DNA from: Lobulomyces angularis
Taxonomy: Eukaryota > Chytridiomycota > Chytridiomycetes > Lobulomycetales > Lobulomycetaceae
Direction: 5' to 3'
Assembly: GCA_027604685.1 (NCBI GenBank)
Contig: JADHYX010000011.1
Span: 58,656 to 122,655, forward strand
Length of the DNA: 64,000 nt
Positions within the stretch are counted from its first letter, which is position 1, and each line of letters starts with the position of its first letter. The notes beneath the pieces are model-generated. The model saw only the letters and a program-made list of their open reading frames with translations. It was not told the origin of the DNA and searched no databases. Shown here one piece after another: positions 24,880-36,096 of this stretch. Both the position numbers and the translations under genes were made by a program.

Positions 24880-26211
24880 ATGCAATCTCACAATTTTTCA
24901 GGTTAAATAACATCCAAACTTCTTCTTCTAAATTTATGCATCAATAGCGGGTCCTGCTGTTTTACCTAAATCTGTTTTGGAGACAGCACAAAGAGAGTTA
25001 TTAAACTTTGCGAATACTGGTTCTTCTGTTTTAGAAATTTCTCATCGCTCTAAAGAATTTGAGCAGGTAAACCAGGAAGCGCAACAAAATTTAAAGGATT
25101 TACTAGATGTTCCTGATGATTACGCAATTTTGTTTATGCAAGGTGTGATTAACTTGTTAAAATGATTATTTTTTATTAAATTTTATGTTTTTTTATGGTT
25201 AAGGAGGAGCTTCAGCTCAATTTTCCTCAATTTATTTAAATCTTCTTGTCAACCAATCAAAACCGGTGGATTATATTGTAACCGGAATTTGGAGTGAAAA
25301 AGCTTTGAAAGAAGCAAAGAAGTTGGGTGGAAACTGCAATGTGGTATTTAATTTAAATAATTCAAAGGATAAGAAACTTCCAATTGACGACAAAGATTGG
25401 AATTTCAGTAAGGACAGTAGCTACATATTTTATGTTTCAAATGAAACTGTTCATGGAATTGAATTAAACGATCATGAAGATAAATTTTTTGAAAAGTTTC
25501 CAAAGGACAAAGTTTTAGTTTGTGATATGAGTTCCAACATTTTATCAAGAAAAGTTGATGTAAAAAAGTTTGGTTGCATATTTTTTGGAGTTCAGGTAAT
25601 GAAACAGACATGTATCTTTCTTAAATCTCCATCTAGAAAAATATTGGGCCAGCAGGATTGACTGTGGTTGTTATTAAAAAGGAATTGATAGGAACTAGGC
25701 AAGATAAAAATGTGCCAGTACCTTCCATGTTATGCTACAAAACATGCTACGATGCAAATTCTATGTACAATACACCGCCAACTTTTTCAGTGTATCTATC
25801 AAATTTGGTGTTTAAGAATTTGAAAGAATTAGGGGGAATAAGCTATATGGAAAAGTTGAATCTAGAAAAATCTAATTTAATATATGGTATCATAGATAAA
25901 AGAAAGGATGTTTTTCAGTGTCCTGTTGAAGTCAGCTTAAGAAGCAGAATGAACATAGTTTGGAGATGTTTAGGGAGTGATGGTAAACCGAGCAACATAG
26001 TGGAAAAAGAATTCTTTGATGGAGCAGAGAGGCTAAGATTACATCAATTGCAAGGCCACAGAGTTGTTGGTGGTGTAAGAGCTAGTTTATATAATGCAAT
26101 TCCAATGGGTAAGAAACAAGTTTTGTTGTTTCACAACATTTTTACCATTTCATTTTATTATTAGAATCAGTGCTATGTCTGGCAGATTATATGAACAATT
26201 TTAAACCCTAA
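24880..26211 (+). CDS. SER1: Phosphoserine aminotransferase
   Basis: Five exons (24880-24901, 24948-25142, 25204-25595, 25637-26108, 26165-26211) give 375 residues. The enzyme transfers an amino group from glutamate to 3-phosphohydroxypyruvate in serine biosynthesis, using PLP. The 22-nt first exon supplies MQSHNFSA, which joins to GPAVLPKSVL. Landmarks are VLEISHRSKEFEQV, the phosphate-binding FMQGGASAQFSSI (split by an intron), CDMSSNILSRKVDVKKFG, and the PLP-lysine motif GVQKNIGPAG, with an intron exactly between Gln and Lys. The end, ASLYNAIPMESVLCLADYM, is typical of the family. The start is well supported because the frame upstream of the second exon is closed. Confidence 0.95.
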
Positions 26212-26556
26212 GAACCAGCAGCTTTACCGCATGCAGTTTACCTAGAGTGTTTTTTAACAGTGAAATTGATTTTGTAATTGCAACTACTTAATTATTTTTC
26301 AATGGTAAAAATTTAACATAAGATGTAAAGTAGAATAGCTTTGGTTGCGTATAACATTTATAAAATTCCTGAAATTATAGAGAATTAATGTTTTTATTCA
26401 TTGAAGAAGATTTTTTCTTCAAGTGACACAGATCAAAAAAAAAAAAATTAAAACTTTTTTAAAATAGCTAGATCCTAAAAATTAAGCAACATCTAAAGCT
26501 TATCATCATACCACAAATATATTGTCATCAAATATTATACAGAATTAAACATTGCA
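26212..26556. other. Intergenic region
   Basis: This AT-rich spacer between serine aminotransferase and SmD1 holds no coding or RNA signal that I can see. Confidence 0.4.
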
Positions 26557-27306
26557 ATGAAACTAGTCAAGTAAGTTAAATTTTATCCCTTTCTTTTGTG
26601 AATTTGTCGAATGGTGTATTTTGTGAACGGATTGTGGATCTGTTTTATTTCTGTTCCTCTTATCAATTCATCATATTTTTTTCAGTCCATGTGTTGTTTT
26701 ACTTAATATTTTAGGTGTCATCTCATTTTTCCCCTTTCATTCAAAATAATTTTTACGTTAACACCATATTTGAATAAATAGATTTTTAATGAAACTGAAT
26801 TATGAAACTGTGACAATTGAGCTAAAAAATGGAACTATTGTTCATGGAACCATTACAGGAGTGGATATGATGATGAATACTCACTTAAAAACAGTTAAAA
26901 TGACAGTAAGAAACAAAGATCCCACAAGTTTAGAAAGTTTATCTATTCGAGGAAACAACATTAGATACTACATTTTACCAGACAGTTTGCCATTGGATAC
27001 ATTGTTAATTGATGAAGGTCCCAAGAGTAAAGGGAGAAAAAGGGATGGTACAATTGGATCTAGAGGTATTTTCAATTTTTTTTTCAAATGCGATCTTATA
27101 TATTAATAATCTTATCTATTTCTAGGCGGAAGAGGAAGAGGAAGAGGTATTTGTTTAAAAAATTAAAACGGAATAAATTACATCTTTTACTAATCTTTAA
27201 AATTTTAACACTTAATTAGGTGGCAGGGGAAGAGGTAATAAAAAATAATTAAAATGTAATTTTACTGACTACATTATCCTAAAAATCAGGTCGCGGTCGT
27301 GGATAA
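26557..27306 (+). CDS. SMD1: Small nuclear ribonucleoprotein SmD1
   Basis: Five exons (26557-26570, 26782-27065, 27126-27146, 27220-27234, 27290-27306) give 116 residues, the usual SmD1 size. It is one of seven Sm proteins that ring the U-rich site of spliceosomal snRNAs. The first exon gives MKLVK and is separated by a 211-nt intron from the rest ([18 protein letters not shown]). The Sm1 motif is [16 protein letters not shown] and the Sm2 motif [13 protein letters not shown]. The C-terminal Arg-Gly tail, expected to be arginine-methylated, is spread over three very small exons. Introns 2 to 4 all fall after the first base of a glycine codon, so exons 3 and 4 (21 and 15 nt) can be skipped without breaking the frame. 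Confidence 0.95.
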
Positions 27307-27868
27307 AAATATTACACCTTATGTTCTTCTTTTACAATTAAACTTAAACTCGTAAACCTAAGGTTATTAATGTATTTTCTGTATTAAAATTCAACCATTT
27401 GAGTTTACTTCATCTGTAATCTTAATTTTTTTTTTTAATAAATACATTTACTCTGTATCCAAGTACTTTTTTTTTTTTGTACAAGTAGTTCTTTTTTTTC
27501 ATCATAAAAAACCATACACACATTTTTAAAGAATGAATATGCATTATGTTGTAAGGTAATCTCAACCAGTCCTATATTTGTAGAAATAAATTTCAAATCT
27601 CGATTTTTTTTTTTTTTTTTTTTTCTCACAAAATTTTTAATATTAACCGTTATAACACTTTCAATTTTTTTTACTTTTGAAAACTGTCAGTATACCATCT
27701 CTTTATTGCTTGATTATTACTTTAATTTAACTAATAATTTGTAAGTAAAATAAAAAAAAAAAATTGTTAAAATTTCTAATGTGCAAACACTTTCTTTTAA
27801 TTTTATGAACCAATTTTTACTTTCTTAAACTTTTTTAAGCTATAGGAAAAATTCAATAAAATAAGACT
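27307..27868. other. Intergenic region
   Basis: This AT-rich spacer has long T runs at about 27,427-27,439 and 27,604-27,624 and no gene. An open frame on the minus strand (27,435-27,629) is mostly lysine codons made by the T runs and is not credible. Confidence 0.45.
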
Positions 27869-28433
27869 ATGTCAGCATTTAACACAAAACTCACACAATT
27901 ATATTTTCCAAACATAAACTTTGTTCTTGTTAGATCCCATCACCCACCACATCAAGCAGTTTTTAAATGCCCAAAAAGCTTAAATAAAATCGATATAAAA
28001 AATTATTTAGAAGCTTTATACAAAGTTCATGTTACAGATGTAAGAACACTAGTTTATTTGGGTAGGTTAGGACAAAAAGATCCTTTTGGTAAAAGGGAAA
28101 GACATGCTTCCTATAAAAAAGCTATCGTTACCATGACTGAAGATTTCATTTTTCCTCCTGAAAGTACAGCCGCTACCAAGTTACCCACTGCTCCAAAACG
28201 AGGACGAACTGGTAAAAATAATGCAGCAGATAATAAGAAGGAGGAGAAAAATAAAGGTATGTGTTGTTTTACATTTTCTTTTTATTGTAATAAAAATGAT
28301 TTTATTTAACAAACCAAAAAAAATTCCCATTAATAAAGCAGCAGGGAGTGAAAACACTGTAGCAAGTGGAAATACTTCGAAGACGATAAAAGATTTAAAA
28401 GATTCAAAAGATTCTGAAGAAAAAAAAGTTTAA
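27869..28433 (+). CDS. Mitochondrial ribosomal protein uL23m
   Basis: Two exons (27869-28256 and from about 28339 to 28433) give about 160 residues. The core matches uL23 (yeast Mrp20): LYFPNINFVLVRSHHPPHQA, VFKCPKSLNKIDIKNYLEAL, YKVHVTDVRTLVYLGRLG and ERHASYKKAIVTMTEDF. uL23m sits at the polypeptide exit of the mitochondrial large subunit. The C-terminus is a Lys/Ser/Asp-rich tail. The 3' splice site is ambiguous: AAG, CAG and CAG stand in tandem at about 28,336-28,344, so variants differing by one or two residues are possible. The presence of this gene implies a translating mitochondrion, which excludes the mitochondrion-less anaerobic fungi. Confidence 0.87.
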
Positions 28434-28594
28434 TATGTAGTATATTTTTTTTTTTTTTTTAATTGTTTAATTAATATTAGATATAAAAGTATAATAAAAT
28501 TTCTTTGTATTTCAAAGCAAATACTGGCTATGTAATCTATATAAGAGGTTTAAAACAAATCCTACAGCTTGTAACACTGTAAAAAATTTTTTTT

Positions 28595-29746
28595 ATGCAA
28601 AAAATTGAAGTACCACTCAGAACACTTAACGATGGAAATAAGATTCCTGGTGATCAAAAATATTTATATTTGATTGATTGATTAATAGTACATTTTAACT
28701 TACAGTACTCTTATATAGTGTTAACATTTGGTGCAGGTGAGACTCTACAGTTATCTAGATCATTCACATAAAACTAAATTCAGTTATTAAAATTTAATTT
28801 ATTTATGTGATAATATAGGAACTAGATGGAAAACTGAAGGAAATTGCAATTTTGTTCAAGAAGGTGTAATTCAAGCGGTGCAACTGGGGTTTACTTCAAT
28901 TGATAATGCTGAAATTTACAATACCGAAAAAGAAGTTGGCCATGCTTTAAACAGTCTTTCCCCTTTGGACAGAAATAGACTGTTCATTTCTAGTAAAGTT
29001 TTAAAAAATTTAGATAATATTGAACAAGCTTGCCGAGAAAGTTTACGAAACTTGAATTTGGATTATCTTGATCTATATTTGATACATTCGCCTTTTTTTA
29101 AAAATTTCTGCTCAACAGTTTCGTTAGAAGAAGCTTGGCTTAAAATGGAGTTGTTGGTGGAAAAGGGACTTGTTAAATCAATCGGTGTTTCCAATTTTCG
29201 GTAATCTATTTTTTTCCAAAGAAAAGTAAGTTAACTTTATTTATAAAATAGAGTACAAGACTTAAGAAAAATAATGAGTGTTGCAACAATTGTACCATGC
29301 CTCAATCAAATTGAATTTCATCCATACCTACAGCAAACTGAAATTGTAGATTTCTGCCACAAAAATAATATTTTAGTTGCTGGGTAAAAAGAAAAAAATT
29401 AAAATATATTGAGTATATATACATATGCTAACTTCTTTTCCCGTAATTTTACAGTTATTCAGTGTTAACAACACTATTTCGAAAACCTGGTGGACCGATA
29501 GATTCTTTGGTGATGGCATTGAGCAAAAAGTACAGCAAAACTCCGAACCAGATTTTATATCAGTGGTTATTGCAACACAACGCTGTGATTATAACGACAA
29601 GCGGTAATAAAGATAGATTGAAGGAAGCGTTAGAAATTTTTTCTGAGAGCAAATTTAAATTAGATGAAGTAGATTTTTATAAAATAAACTCGGTTGGAAA
29701 AGAACTTGAATATCGAAGGTTTTGGAGCCAGGAAGACTGGTCATGA
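28595..29746 (+). CDS. Aldo-keto reductase
   Basis: Five exons (28595-28649, 28719-28736, 28819-29200, 29252-29383, 29455-29746) give 292 residues. This is an NAD(P)H-dependent oxidoreductase of the aldo-keto reductase superfamily, a TIM barrel. The catalytic tetrad is visible: Asp and Tyr in SIDNAEIYNTEKEVG, Lys in FISSKVLKN, His in LDLYLIHSPFF. Other hallmarks are VEKGLVKSIGVSNFR, LNQIEFHPYLQQ and the cofactor-binding VIITTSGNKDRLKEAL. The second exon is only 18 nt (VLTFGAG region) and is confirmed by the family motif it completes. The C-terminus EYRRFW fits fungal cytosolic members. The natural substrate cannot be told. Confidence 0.92.
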
Positions 29747-29852
29747 GACAAATTTGTTCAATATAATAACATTTCACATTTTTTATTAATAATTTTATAT
29801 TAATAAAAACATTTCTACTTATTTAAAGAGTAATTACTAACTTTTCATTTTA

Positions 29853-30585
29853 TTAATCTTTTATTAAACTATAAACTGGCGCGTTCAATAATTTTGCTCC
29901 ATTCAAAAAGGTCAATTCAATAAAAAAGATATATTCTAAAACTGATCCTCCCATTTTTCCAACTAAATCGCCAGCAGCTTTAGCCGAACCACCTGTTGCT
30001 ATTGACAAGACATTATAAATTATAAAATTTTAGTATTTTTCTTTTTACCAATTAGATCATCCAAAATTATAACATTTTGTCCAGCTGATATTGCATCATC
30101 TTGCATTTCAAAATAATCCTGGAATAATTTAATAATTAAAAATAAATCATATTTACAGTTCCATATTCTTTTTGATAGGCAACTTGTACAGTACCACCTG
30201 GAAGTTTACCTCTTTTTCTAACAGGAACAAAAGCGCAGCCAAGTCTCATGGCTATAATCGGACCTACCAACAGATAATTTTTAAAAAAACAAAATTATAC
30301 AAAATACCTATAAGAAATCCTCTTGCGTCCAAACCAACAATGGCATCAACTTTTTTTAGTTGAGTCGATAAGATGTGACTAGTTATGTGTGTAACTAAAG
30401 CTTCAACTGCTAAAGGATCTTTGAACACTGGAAAAATATCTTGAAACATAATTCCCTAGTAGAAAATTATATTTCGGATAAATTTACTACTTGTTAAAGT
30501 TTTCATTAACATTTACCTTTTGAGGGAAATCTGGAATAATTTTGATCTTTGATTTAATAAGTTCAATATCCTTCTGTGAGCTCAT
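29853..30585 (-). CDS. APT1: Adenine phosphoribosyltransferase
   Basis: This gene, with several introns, encodes about 180 residues and converts adenine plus PRPP into AMP in purine salvage. It starts with [20 protein letters not shown] and continues [17 protein letters not shown], the family's N-terminal signature. [23 protein letters not shown] and [12 protein letters not shown] follow. The PRPP-binding loop is [17 protein letters not shown], cut by an intron inside the Ile-Ala junction (about 30,003-30,048). The C-terminus ends in PVYSLIKD and TAA. All signature residues are present. It converges on the aldo-keto reductase gene with about 100 bp between stop codons. Confidence 0.94.
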
Positions 30586-32015
30586 GTTTAATGCAATTTA
30601 AATTAAATTTTTATCGAGTGTGGAATAAAAGTGTTTTTTTTTACACTTAGGTATTTACAAAAAAAAAAAAAAAAAAAATTTGAATTCAATTATCCCTAAA
30701 ACTCAAAATTAAATTATCATTTCCACACAAAACGATATATAAAAAAACCATTTTTTTTTTTGCCATTCATAATGTTTAAAAATAAAAAAATTAATGAGTT
30801 CTTTCTTAGTTGGGAGGTAAAACAGCGTCAGGATGTGTTGAATGAATTGACTCTTCAAAAATGTCAGAAAATGGTTAATAAGTTCAAATCGTTTTATCGC
30901 AAATTCTATAATGTGATGTCAATACTTAAATACATCTGAATATTGTAGTATTCTAGAAGGCTCTAGAAAGACAATGGTTGAAAGTCATACTTAATAAACT
31001 AAATTTATTGTATAATGTTTTTTTTTGGCATTTGCATTGAAGAATTTCCTCTTTTTCTTTTACTAATCAAGACATTGCCAAATCCAGTTTCGTCCTTGAT
31101 GGCAAATTTTAAATAAGTTTATAAATAAAAAAAATGTAATTCTTTAAAAATACTTTATTGCAGGCTTTTAGTATTGGGCATTACCAAAATATCCCAAATA
31201 TGTATTTGAAATTTTTGAGCCTAAAGTTCCTCAGTTCTAAAAAAAAAGGTTTGGATTCGAATCTTAATTTTGAACTAAATTCAGTTTAACACACATAGTA
31301 CTTTTCCATGTTGAATATAATCTTCTAAATCAACTGACATCCATAGTAACAAATTAGGATTTACTTAGGGTTTTATTAAAAAAACCTGAATTTTGGTAAT
31401 TTTTATCCTAAAGAAAATACTACAAACTTGCAACTAACCAAATACAATTTGTTAGTGACATAAAAAGGTTTTCCAGAAGTTCAGTTCATTTATATGAATT
31501 TAATTTTTGTATATAAGGATGGTAAATAACGGTATCTTGTGACAATAAGCGGAAAAACTTAATTTTTAGAAGTGGAATAGCGATTCTAAAAGATGCAAAA
31601 GAAAATACAATTTTGAATGTGTTAAGTAAAATGTGAATGTGGTTTTTTTTAAACAGTGTTAATTGAGTACTTTAAATTAAATAAAATTGCAGAGAGAAAA
31701 AAAGTAGCAACATGATAGAAGCAAAAAAGCTCTTTGTTTTCAAACGAATTGATGTGAACTGAACAAGTTTTTAAACCACTAAAAGGCCGTTTTTCGGAAA
31801 AAAGAGTAAATTGGAAGAAAAAAGGGTGCTTTTTGTCGGAGTTTAAAAACTAAAACAAAAACCTTTTTTTAACATCAAAAAAGTTTTTCAAACGAGAAAG
31901 ATCTGAGTTTTAAATGAAAACATCAATAAATTATCATAAAATTTCCAGATTAAACTTTTCTCGATTTTAACTTCAAATTTTATATTTTTGAAAAATTAAA
32001 ATTGCTCTACACTCT
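30586..32015. other. Divergent intergenic region with one small ORF
   Basis: These 1.4 kb separate APT1 and a membrane-protein gene. Apart from the small open frame at 30772-30939 (listed separately), I see only AT-rich sequence without tRNA-like or repetitive structure. The stretch 31,450-32,000 leads into the next promoter. Confidence 0.4.
30772..30939 (+). CDS. Possible small protein (55 aa), unknown
   Basis: This ATG-to-TGA open frame has a plausible protein-like composition: MFKNKKINEFFLSWEVK, then a basic amphipathic helix-like stretch QKMVNKFKSFYRKF. It is one exon with no strong donor site at the end. No family match comes to mind. It lies between two divergent genes and could be a real small gene, one exon of a larger one, or chance. 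Confidence 0.28.
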   Translation: MFKNKKINEFFLSWEVKQRQDVLNELTLQKCQKMVNKFKSFYRKFYNVMSILKYI

Positions 32016-35000
32016 ATGATTTTTTTATCTGCTCTAATTAAGAGTTTCTTTTTTTTGACATACATTGCCTCTCAGCAAAGTCTTATAACTACTCCAACTA
32101 ACTTAGAAGAGGTCATAGGATCACCTTTAGATTTTTTGTCTGACAAGAATTCAAATTTGTATACATTCAGTCTAACATCAAACTGTGCTTCTTCAAGTAA
32201 TTCAATCGGAATATTAATTAGCAAATTTAAAAATTCCATAAAACCTACCTGGAATGTAAGATGCCATCTTTTTTAAATTTATATTGATAATATTTATTTT
32301 AGGTACAAATTTGCCCTTCACCGTCAGAAAAAAAATTGACATTACTCTCCTCTTCCTATGATGAAATTAATGAAACAATTTATCTATCATACAAAACTCA
32401 ACGCCAAGTTATTGTGAGATCGATTTCTGGTGAAGGGACCCCAAACCCAACACCAATAAGTGTTTCTAGCGCAGACGTTACAATCCCCGGTGTAATAAAG
32501 GCTTTTCCACTAAAGGATTCAGCCACAAGTAAAGTGTTTTTACTTTCGGAATCAAACGTTTACATATTAACAAGAAACGGCACAACTGCCAGTGCAGCGT
32601 TACTAAAAAAGCTTTTGCTCAACACTTTCGCCACAACTATGGAGGTAGTTGAAGATAGAATTGTGGTAGTTGGTTACATAACTCCTGCAATGATGAATAT
32701 TACTGGTACTGTAGAAGAAAACTCAATAGGAATTTTCCTTCAGTCATTCTCCATATCAGATCCGTTAGAATCCAGAATAGAAACCTTTAAAGAATCAGAA
32801 AACTTAAGAATATTTCAAAAATCTAATGTGATTCCTAGCATACCTGCAGACACTAAAGATCTATCAGACGATACGTTATCTGTAAATCGAAAGTCAATTT
32901 TGACGTGTGGAGAATATGTATTTTTTTTGTTTAGCGCCAGTAGTGCTGATCAGGAAGTTGCTGTTTACCAGTATAATAAAAATCCTATGCGGTTAATCAC
33001 TTACAAAAATTTCGACTTCAATGGGGATAGATATATTTCAGCAACATGCATTGATAATGTGGTTGGTTCAGCAGTAAAAACTGGACTTCTCTTGTTGGTT
33101 CAAAGTGGAAAAACCATTGACGGACTTACTAGTCAATACATGGTTTTCATTGATACCGATTTGGAAAGATCAAGATCTCCACTACTAGTTGATAAACAAA
33201 TTTTGAATTTGAAATCTTTTTCAACCTTGAGGTTTTCCACAGCAGATGTCGTGGTTTCTTCCAATGCAACCATTAGTAGATTGTTATTCGGTTACTCTAA
33301 ATCGCTTCAAAAACCTACACTAAACGCAGTCTTTGGTGTCATGGCTACAACAAGTGAACCACTTCTAAGTGTATTAATTGATACGAGTTGTAGCTTAAAC
33401 ATGTATTTCGATACAACAAGTGAAAGCTGTAAAACCTGTAATCCTTCTATAGCAGCTTGTTTTAATGGCGTACAGAGTGGCCGTGAGAATGATGGAGGTT
33501 TAAGTTTAACGGACAAAGTTGCCATTGGAGTGTTCGTTCCTGTGTTCTTCCTTGCATGTTTGTTTTTATTTTTAATTTGGTACAGAAGAAGTGAAAATAA
33601 AACTAGTGATGGATTTTACAGTAGTGACTACTATGCAGAAGAAAAACTTAAAAAACAACCTAGCTTTAGTAAGCCACCATCTGACTTCACAAAAATTATT
33701 TCTTTGGGAAATGATTGGGATACTGACGAAAACCCCGGAACCTACGAAGTACTTCAACCAACAGGTATCTGACACAATACATAGTTAAATACTAAATTTC
33801 TAAATTATTTTTAGTTGAAGTGAACGAGTCAGTAAAGCGAAAAAACTCGGAGAAATATTTAAAGATAAGCAATACTGCAACAGCTTCCGTAGTTAAAAAA
33901 GATGAAGCTATTACGAACTTGATTAAAAGGAACAACTCCAATCACATAAAGCAAAAGCTTCCTGAAGAGATGGTCATCTCTCAACCAACTTTAATTTCAA
34001 GTTCAACCTTAAATAGATCTCCATCACATACGTACACTTTGACACCTATTGTGCACCAGGAAGAAAACAAAAATAACGATATTAATTATAATTTTTTAAG
34101 TGAAAGGGTTTCGACCTTACATTTAAGTAATGAGTCACACCAAAAGCAAAACCCTTTTTCAGATATAAATGCATTGAATGCTCAGCCTTCTCAATCTGTG
34201 AGCACTGTTAGTAAACCGCCTATTGCACCTGCAGTAGAAGAAAATCTATGGACTCAAATGCCCAATGAAATGTCGCGTAGAGGAATTAACGAAAACCACT
34301 TAGTTCATCAAAACCAATCTTTGTTGCCCAAGGAAAGAAAGCCACTGAATCAAAGTGTTAAACCAATCGGAACCGAAGATTTAGAAAATTTAATTAATGC
34401 ACTTGATGAAGAAGATAGAATGAGTACACTAAGTAGAGCCATATCTTATGCTCCAAGCTGGCATAATCAACCATATTATGCCGCCACAGAAGTAAGTTTT
34501 GATGCAAATACCGCAATTTCCAATGGAACAACATCAAAAAATGATAACACAAGCTACTCCAGAAAAGAAGAATTTAATAAACTAATAAATTTGAACAATT
34601 CGCAAAGTGCTAATTCTAGGAGTAGGACGTTTAGTACACCAGTGATTCCTACAAGAGAAGCTACCGGCAATTCATTGGATAACTTGAGCAAAAATGTAAA
34701 TAGTTTAAAACAGCAATTGAATTCAAAACCACCATTACCTCATTCTTCTTCCTTTTCATTGCAACGAAGTCAAAATGCTTCCGAAAACATTTCACAAAAG
34801 AAATTCAGTTGGGCGATTGTAAATAATGCTGGAAGTCGTAGCAGAACGACCTCAAACGGAAGCAGCCTTAAAGAAAAGCATGTTAGCTTTGACAAAACTG
34901 AAAAATCAGGGATGAACTTTGGAAGCCACAAACGCTTTGGGTCGATAGATTCGATTTTAAAAAACAATAGCTTACCTCCACCTCCTGTTCCACTCCCAAT

Positions 35001-35223
35001 ATCCAAATCACCTCCAAGAAACAATAGGGAAAGTCAAATGTCAGTATCTCCAAAGTTTAGTGACGCAGGTTCCTTAAATAGATATCATGATTTTGAACCA
35101 TTCGCGTATGATTCAAATGATAAAGAATTTTGTACAGTTGCAGAAGGTGTAACGGAAACCGGTAAAAAAAGAGAGTCTGTTTTGTCTGATTATATGTCAT
35201 CTATTTATGATGGATTGAAATAA
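32016..35223 (+). CDS. Large type I membrane protein with long cytoplasmic tail
   Basis: Three exons (32016-32255, 32303-33764, 33815-35223) give 1,036 residues. A signal peptide (MIFLSALIKSFFFLTYIAS) leads into an ectodomain of about 460 residues with alternating short hydrophobic strands, possibly a beta-propeller. A Cys-rich stretch precedes the membrane (CSLNMYFDTTSESCKTCNPS). One transmembrane helix follows (VAIGVFVPVFFLACLFLFLI, about residues 486-506), then WYRRSENK. The cytosolic tail of over 500 residues is Ser/Asn-rich with proline motifs (SLPPPPVPLPISKSPP) that could bind SH3-type domains. This architecture recalls fungal cell-surface sensors or polarity landmarks, but I recognise no named family. 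Exon phases agree. Confidence 0.82.
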
Positions 35224-35475
35224 AAATATTATTTAAACTTATGCACTGGCTTCTCATTATTTTCAATATTTATATTTATTTTAAATTTATGTTTATCTAA
35301 TATTAGTGTGTTTTTTTTTTTTTAAATGTAGTGTAAAAATGTAGTTTCTAAAAAGTTTAATAACATCTTATTCTTACAGTACAAATATCATAATCTATTT
35401 TATTATTTATAAGATGATGCTGGAGGTATACAACTCTTAGTTTCAAAAACAATTTCAACCGATAATATATAAGAA
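35224..35475. other. Convergent 3' spacer
   Basis: Short AT-rich spacer between converging genes, with a T run at about 35,310. Nothing else is visible. Confidence 0.4.
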
Positions 35476-36096
35476 TTATACTGTGGTTTCTTCCTCAATG
35501 TTTTTTAAAAGCCCACTCATAAGATTATCGATTCTTTTGTTTACTAAATTAAATATTTTTTTATCAAGTTTTTCCATTTTTAAATCAAAAGTCGTTAACG
35601 CCATCTCCCTACAAAGAATTGTAAAATAATTAAAAAATACAATAATTTTACCATTGTTTTCCATTTTCAAATCTAACAGCAATCCAAACAGTTAAACTAA
35701 TAATGGGGGTAAAGAGCAGTTGATTAGTTAAAGTAAATTTTTTTAAATTGTAATGGAAATAAGAAAAGACTATGAGAATAGGTACACTGAAACTTAATAT
35801 TAGGTAAAACTAAAAAAAGATACAGGATTCTAGTTTATAATTTGAAAAAATATTGGTTTACCGAATTCCAAATTGCATCTACCTTAATTTTTAGAGCCTT
35901 TCTTTTTTCTAAAACCAACGCCCTCCTGCTTTTCACAAGTTCTATCAAAAAAGTGATTTCTTTCTGTATTTCTATTAGATTGTCTATTCTGTTAGCTTGC
36001 TCATTATAGTGGGAAAGTGAATAGCACTCAGCTTTTTAAAGTTAAACTGTTTATGAGTATGGAATGACTTCTGTTACCTGCTTTTGCACAGGCCAT
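35476..36096 (-). CDS. Small two-TM protein with Lunapark-like layout
   Basis: Four exons (36078-36096, 35862-36031, 35652-35809, 35476-35608) sum to 160 codons, 159 residues. The order is: a short N-terminus (MACAKAAECYSLSHYNEQ), a coiled coil (NRIDNLIEIQKEITFLIELV), a basic stretch, a first membrane helix (FYLILSFSVPILIVFSYFHY), a short loop, a second helix (LLFTPIISLTVWIAVRF), then a second coil (DLKMEKLDKKIFNLVNKRID). Coil-TM-loop-TM-coil is the layout of Lunapark, which stabilises three-way junctions of the ER network. The zinc finger that follows in typical Lunapark proteins is absent, so this is a tentative call based on layout. Other small ER or mitochondrial membrane proteins remain possible. 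Confidence 0.6.

Noticed and set aside
27435..27629. Minus-strand open frame of 64 codons
   Set aside because: It begins in a long T run read as lysines and has no credible protein composition.
33474..33497. Similarity of CAGAGTGGCCGTGAGAA-like sequence to the first bases of the window
   Set aside because: The match is short, lies inside a real coding exon at 33.5 kb, and does not extend; probably coincidence rather than a dispersed repeat.
34770..35024. Minus-strand frame opposite the type I membrane protein exon
   Set aside because: It is a shadow of the coding exon on the plus strand, which has signal peptide, TM helix and consistent splice phases.
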